From Pseudolysinimonas yzui (GTDB lineage Bacteria; Actinomycetota; Actinomycetes; Actinomycetales; Microbacteriaceae), in the NCBI RefSeq assembly GCF_014653215.1, contig NZ_BNAI01000001.1, positions 579,237 to 643,236 of the forward strand: a stretch of DNA of 64,000 nucleotides, in the 5' to 3' direction. Shown here piece by piece: positions 61,349 through 64,000 of the stretch. The notes beneath the pieces were generated by a model. The model ran no database searches and was not told the DNA's origin. It saw only the letters and a list, made by a program, of their open reading frames with translations. Position 1 is the stretch's first letter, and each line of letters opens with the position of its first letter. The position numbers were made by a program, and so were the translations under genes.

Positions 61349-62065
61349 TTGGACGTCCCCTACGACGAGAACCGGGTGCGGCCTCGTGAGGTCGAAGTCG
61401 ACGGTGTGCGGTACGAGCGCATCCCGATCAAGACGCACGTGGTGCTGCCCGGGGAGCCGCTCCACCCGGTGATCGAGAAGTACGCCCTCGAGCTGCTGCA
61501 GGACGGCGACTGGCTGTTCATGACCGAGAAGATGGTCGCCGGCTCGCAGGGCCGCGCCTACCCGGTCGCGGAGACGAAGGCCCGGCCCCTCGCGGTGTGG
61601 CTCAGCAAGCGCGTCGTGCGCACCCCGTGGGGCATCGGCCTCGGCATCCCCGAGACGATGGAGTGGGCGATCCGCGAGGTCGGCACGCCGCGCATCCTGT
61701 TCGCCGCCGCCGTCTCGGTGATCACCAAGCGCTTCGGGCGCACCGGCGACTTCTACCGGATCGCCGGCACCAAGGCGCGCGGCATCGACGGCCCCGGCTA
61801 CCCGACGATCCCGCCGTACGACGAGATGGTCGTGCTGACCGCCGCGAAGCCGAAGCAGACCTCGCAGCAGGTCGGCGACATGCTGGCGCAGCACGGCAAG
61901 CGCGTCGAGGTCTTCCTCGTCGACATCAACGACATCGGCGGCAACGTGCTCGGTTCAACGACCGATCGCGCGACCGAGCTGCTCGTGGCGCGCATCCTCA
62001 AGGACAACCCGATCGGCCAGGGCCACGAGTCCACCCCGCTCGGCATCATCCGCCGCGCTACCTGA
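61349..62065 (+). CDS. CofE-like (coenzyme F420-0:L-glutamate ligase family) protein
   Basis: A protein of about 238 residues resembling the F420-0:gamma-glutamyl ligase fold. Segments are ERIPIKTHVVLPGEPL, EKMVAGSQGRAYPVAE, IDGPGYPTIPPYDEMVVLTA and DINDIGGNVLGST. No other F420 biosynthesis gene lies in the window, so whether it makes F420 is open. TTG 61349 starts 8 bases after the sigA stop; GTG 61375 is an alternative. It is probably co-transcribed with sigA and ends before a palindromic repeat. Confidence 0.7.
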   Translation: MDVPYDENRVRPREVEVDGVRYERIPIKTHVVLPGEPLHPVIEKYALELLQDGDWLFMTEKMVAGSQGRAYPVAETKARPLAVWLSKRVVRTPWGIGLGIPETMEWAIREVGTPRILFAAAVSVITKRFGRTGDFYRIAGTKARGIDGPGYPTIPPYDEMVVLTAAKPKQTSQQVGDMLAQHGKRVEVFLVDINDIGGNVLGSTTDRATELLVARILKDNPIGQGHESTPLGIIRRAT

Positions 62066-62079
62066 CCACCCCGCCCACC

Positions 62080-62122
62080 TCGGTGGTTGAGTAGCCGCCG
62101 CAGGCGGCGTGTCGAAACCACG
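62080..62122. repeat. Palindromic interspersed element (GTGGTTGAGTAG...CGAAACCAC type)
   Basis: GTGGTT (62083-62088) pairs with AACCAC (62116-62121), and GCCGCC (62094-62099) pairs with GGCGGC (62103-62108) around GCA, with short internal loops. GTTGAGTAG...GTGTCGAAAC is a pattern that I have seen repeatedly in intergenic regions of Microbacteriaceae chromosomes. Here it lies between the CofE-like and alanine racemase genes, which converge, and may also terminate both. Confidence 0.7.
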
Positions 62123-62130
62123 CCCGCGGG

Positions 62131-63192
62131 CTACTCGTTCAGGTAGATCCGCGGGATGCGGGTGGATGCCCGCGCGAGGATCTCGTCCCCGATCGTGCCG
62201 GCCCAGCCGGCCCATTCTTCGGCGGTCGGCTCGCCCTGGTCGCCGGGGCCGAAGACGATCGCCTCGTCACCCACCGACGCCGTGGCCGCGACCTCGATCG
62301 TGTCGATCCCGACCGCTGTGACGCTGACGCGACGCCCCCCGAGCAGCACCTCCGCGCCGGATCCCGACGGCCCGAGCACACTCGGCGGGACGCCGTCGGC
62401 GCTGCCCAGGTCGAGTGCGACCGTGCCGCCGTCCGCGGCGATGACCGAGGCACGCATCGTCATCGGGGCGCGCATCCCGAGGCCGCGGGCGTCGACATCG
62501 TCGAAGGGGGAGACCCCGTAGGCGGCGATGCCGAACCGCACGAGGTCGAATCGGGCCTCGGGCATGCGGATGCCGGCCGAGGATGCCGCGAGGTGCAGCA
62601 GCGGACGGTCGGGGCCCTCCATCGGCACTCCGATGCCCGCGGCGACGGCGACGGCGGCCTGGAACTCGGCGAGGGCGGCGGCGTCGTCGGCGGGGGAGGC
62701 GTCGGCGAGGTGCGACCAGAGCCCGGCGAGCCGCACCTGGCCGCGTTCCTGGTAAGCGAGGGCCTCTCCGACGAGGGCAGGCCAGTCCTCCGGGCTCGCG
62801 CCGTTGCGATGCAGCCCGGTGTCGATCTTGAGGTGCACCGCTGCGGGACGGCCGGCGCCGGCTTCGCCGATGCGCCGCAACTCGACGAGCGATGACACGC
62901 CGAGGTCGACGTCCGCCTCGATCGCCGCTCGGAAGTCGGTGTCCCGGCCGTGCAGCCAGGCGAAGAGCTGGGCGTCGATGCCCGCGTCGCGCAAGGCCAG
63001 CGCCGCGGGCGCGTCGAGCACGGCGAGCGAATCGGCGCCCGACTGAAGTGCCGCGCGGGCGATCGGCAGCATCCCGTGGCCGTAGCCGTCGGCCTTGACC
63101 GCGAGCATCGTGCGCGCGGGGGCGGCGATCGTGGCGAGAGCGCGCACGTTCTGCCGGAACGCCTCGAGGTCGATCTCGATGCGCGCGCTCAC
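62131..63192 (-). CDS. alr: Alanine racemase-like protein with PLP lysine, lacking the catalytic tyrosine motif
   Basis: A 353-residue fold type III PLP protein. The PLP lysine is present (Lys33 in AVKADGYGHG, Tyr37), as are Lys122/Arg129 in LKIDTGLHR, Arg219 in LVRFGIAAYG, and Tyr350 in RIPRIY near the end. The C-terminal domain lacks the SYGxTY motif carrying the catalytic Tyr; the region reads SVIAADGGTVALDLG. The MDQ motif is IDT. GTG 63192 overlaps the stop of the neighbouring racemase-like gene by 4 bases. Together they may form one active enzyme making D-alanine for the cell wall. Confidence 0.85.
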   Translation of the reverse strand: MSARIEIDLEAFRQNVRALATIAAPARTMLAVKADGYGHGMLPIARAALQSGADSLAVLDAPAALALRDAGIDAQLFAWLHGRDTDFRAAIEADVDLGVSSLVELRRIGEAGAGRPAAVHLKIDTGLHRNGASPEDWPALVGEALAYQERGQVRLAGLWSHLADASPADDAAALAEFQAAVAVAAGIGVPMEGPDRPLLHLAASSAGIRMPEARFDLVRFGIAAYGVSPFDDVDARGLGMRAPMTMRASVIAADGGTVALDLGSADGVPPSVLGPSGSGAEVLLGGRRVSVTAVGIDTIEVAATASVGDEAIVFGPGDQGEPTAEEWAGWAGTIGDEILARASTRIPRIYLNE

Positions 63193-63854
63193 CGGGGGCT
63201 CCGTTCGACGCGGGATGCGATTCCGGCGGTGAGCGCGAGCGGGTCGCGCTCGGTCCAACCGGCCCACTGGAGTGCCGACGGTTCGCCGCGTGCGGGATCG
63301 CCGAACAGCACCGCGTCGGCGCCCAGTTCGATCGCAGCATCCCCGACGTCGAGCACGAACTGGTCCATTGCGATCCGCCCGACGAGGGGGAAGGTCGCCC
63401 CTCCGACGCTCACCTGGGCGCGATTCGACGCGAGCCGCGGCACCCCGTCGGCGTAACCGAGTGCGACGAGGGCGAGCGTCGTCGGCCGGGGGGCGCGATA
63501 GGTGTACCCGTAGGAGACGCCGGCGTCGACCGGAACCCGTTTGAGCGCGACGACCTCGCCGATGAGCGACAGCACGGGTTGCCCGTCACCGACGAGACCG
63601 TACGCGCGCGCGTCCGCACCCGACGCCTCGTGATCGAGACGCACCGTGCCGGCAGCGAAGCCCGCCGCGATGGCGACACCGGCATCCCGTTCGTTGCTGA
63701 CGACGATCTCGCGCACGCCTGCTTCGAGCGCCGCGGGAGCGATCAGCTCGAGGCCGTGGCCAAACGCGTCGGCGCGGGCATCCAGAACGTCGCCGGGGCC
63801 ATTGGCGACGAACGCGTCGAGGTCGATGAGAGCTCGACGGCGGATCCCAGGCAC
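63189..63854 (-). CDS. Shortened alanine racemase-like protein with catalytic tyrosine, lacking PLP lysine and half the barrel
   Basis: A 221-residue paralogue. The N-terminal strand reads DARADAFGHG, with Arg27 in place of the PLP Lys and Phe31 in place of Tyr. About 120 residues of the barrel are missing. The C-terminal domain is intact: SYGYTYRAPRPTT (Tyr115, the catalytic position), ALGYADGVPR and GRIAMDQFVLDV. It lacks the C-terminal Tyr. GTG 63854 is chosen after a short gap; the gene overlaps alr by GTGA. Its missing parts match what alr keeps, so it probably supplies the second half of a composite active site. Confidence 0.8.
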   Translation of the reverse strand: MPGIRRRALIDLDAFVANGPGDVLDARADAFGHGLELIAPAALEAGVREIVVSNERDAGVAIAAGFAAGTVRLDHEASGADARAYGLVGDGQPVLSLIGEVVALKRVPVDAGVSYGYTYRAPRPTTLALVALGYADGVPRLASNRAQVSVGGATFPLVGRIAMDQFVLDVGDAAIELGADAVLFGDPARGEPSALQWAGWTERDPLALTAGIASRVERSPR

Positions 63855-63881
63855 CCGCCCATCCAAGCACCTGGAACGACG

Positions 63882-63905
63882 AAGGCCCCGGCGAACCGGG
63901 GCCTT
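63882..63905 (-). terminator. Strong terminator hairpin
   Basis: AAGGCCCCGG (63882-63891) pairs perfectly with CCGGGGCCTT (63896-63905) around a 4-base loop. It lies 15-38 bases beyond the stop of the partial gene at the window edge, minus strand, and upstream of the racemase pair, so the pair probably has its own promoter within about 30 bases. Confidence 0.85.
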
Positions 63906-63919
63906 CGGGAACAAGTCGT

Positions 63920-64000
63920 CTAGTCGGTGACGGGTGCCAGCAGGCGGCTCGACTCGTCGTGCCAGTCGAGAGCGATGGGCTGCACCTTCTCTTTGAACTC
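63920..64000 (-). CDS. C-terminal fragment of an unidentified protein (continues past the window)
   Basis: Only the last 26 residues are visible: it reads EFKEKVQPIALDWHDESS and ends RLLAPVTD before TAG. It is open to the window edge. I do not recognise the family from so little. The strong hairpin just after its stop supports it being a real gene end. It is upstream of the racemase pair on the same strand. Confidence 0.5.
   Translation of the reverse strand, partial: EFKEKVQPIALDWHDESSRLLAPVTD

Noticed and set aside
1-64000. CRISPR arrays, insertion sequences, prophage genes or integrases
   Set aside because: None was seen on either strand. The only repeats are intragenic low-complexity tracts and short palindromes.

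Overview
This is about 64 kb of a very GC-rich chromosome. Short intergenic gaps, many GTG starts and an actinobacterial gene order point to Actinobacteria. The best fit is a Microbacteriaceae-type organism: DUF3145, DUF4191, a PucR-type FasR next to aceE and fabD, a polyphosphate glucokinase, and glnA-glnE-glnA2 beside lipA/lipB. No 16S gene lies in the window, so the family level is an inference. Most of the window is conserved core chromosome with a few inserted accessory blocks.

Layout. 1-2.7 kb: the end of a regulator, an aldehyde dehydrogenase and its DUF779 partner. 2.7-5.8 kb: a PolA-like polymerase, DUF3145, a 56-residue peptide candidate, a strong hairpin and a small membrane protein. 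5.8-9.4 kb: the fatty-acid operon fabD-fabH-acpP-fabF. 9.5-16.7 kb: a sugar block (solute-binding protein, two permeases, class II aldolase, ADP-dependent-type kinase, ManA-like isomerase, divergent DeoR regulator) placed between fabD and fasR. 16.7-21.3 kb: fasR, aceE and a peroxiredoxin. 21.3-24.1 kb: a C11 protease lipoprotein and an ion channel. 24.1-32.0 kb: tRNA-Val and the potassium operon (tiny ORF)-kdpF-A-B-C-D-E, with kdpE running antisense into the tRNA.

32.1-38.5 kb: an EamA transporter, an NCS1 permease with a giant disordered N-terminus, Nif3, a zinc-ribbon-family protein that has lost its zinc ligands, an RNase H-like protein, RNase P RNA and cspA. 38.7-43.9 kb: ppgK, map, a 56-residue conserved protein, DUF72, panB and nadE. 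43.9-51 kb: the nitrogen block glnA2-glnE / glnA with a GlnR-type operator, then RDD and DUF4191 proteins. 51-58.7 kb: lipoate and 2-oxoacid dehydrogenase genes (lipA, lipB, sucB-type E2, lpd), a pseudokinase and pepA. 58.8-64 kb: PAC2, the primary sigma factor, a CofE-like protein, two overlapping alanine-racemase-like genes and the tail of one more gene.

How the genes work together. LipB and LipA make the lipoyl cofactor used by the E2, with Lpd reoxidising it and AceE feeding pyruvate carbon into acetyl-CoA. FasR and the fab genes turn acetyl-CoA/malonyl-CoA into fatty acids. GlnE adenylylates GlnA, while GlnA2 lacks that site.

The most striking candidate is the racemase pair at the right edge. 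The two genes overlap by GTGA, and each protein lacks catalytic residues that the other keeps: one has the PLP lysine, the other the catalytic tyrosine. This suggests an obligate heterodimeric alanine racemase. The second candidate is the sugar operon with an ADP-dependent-type sugar-phosphate kinase.
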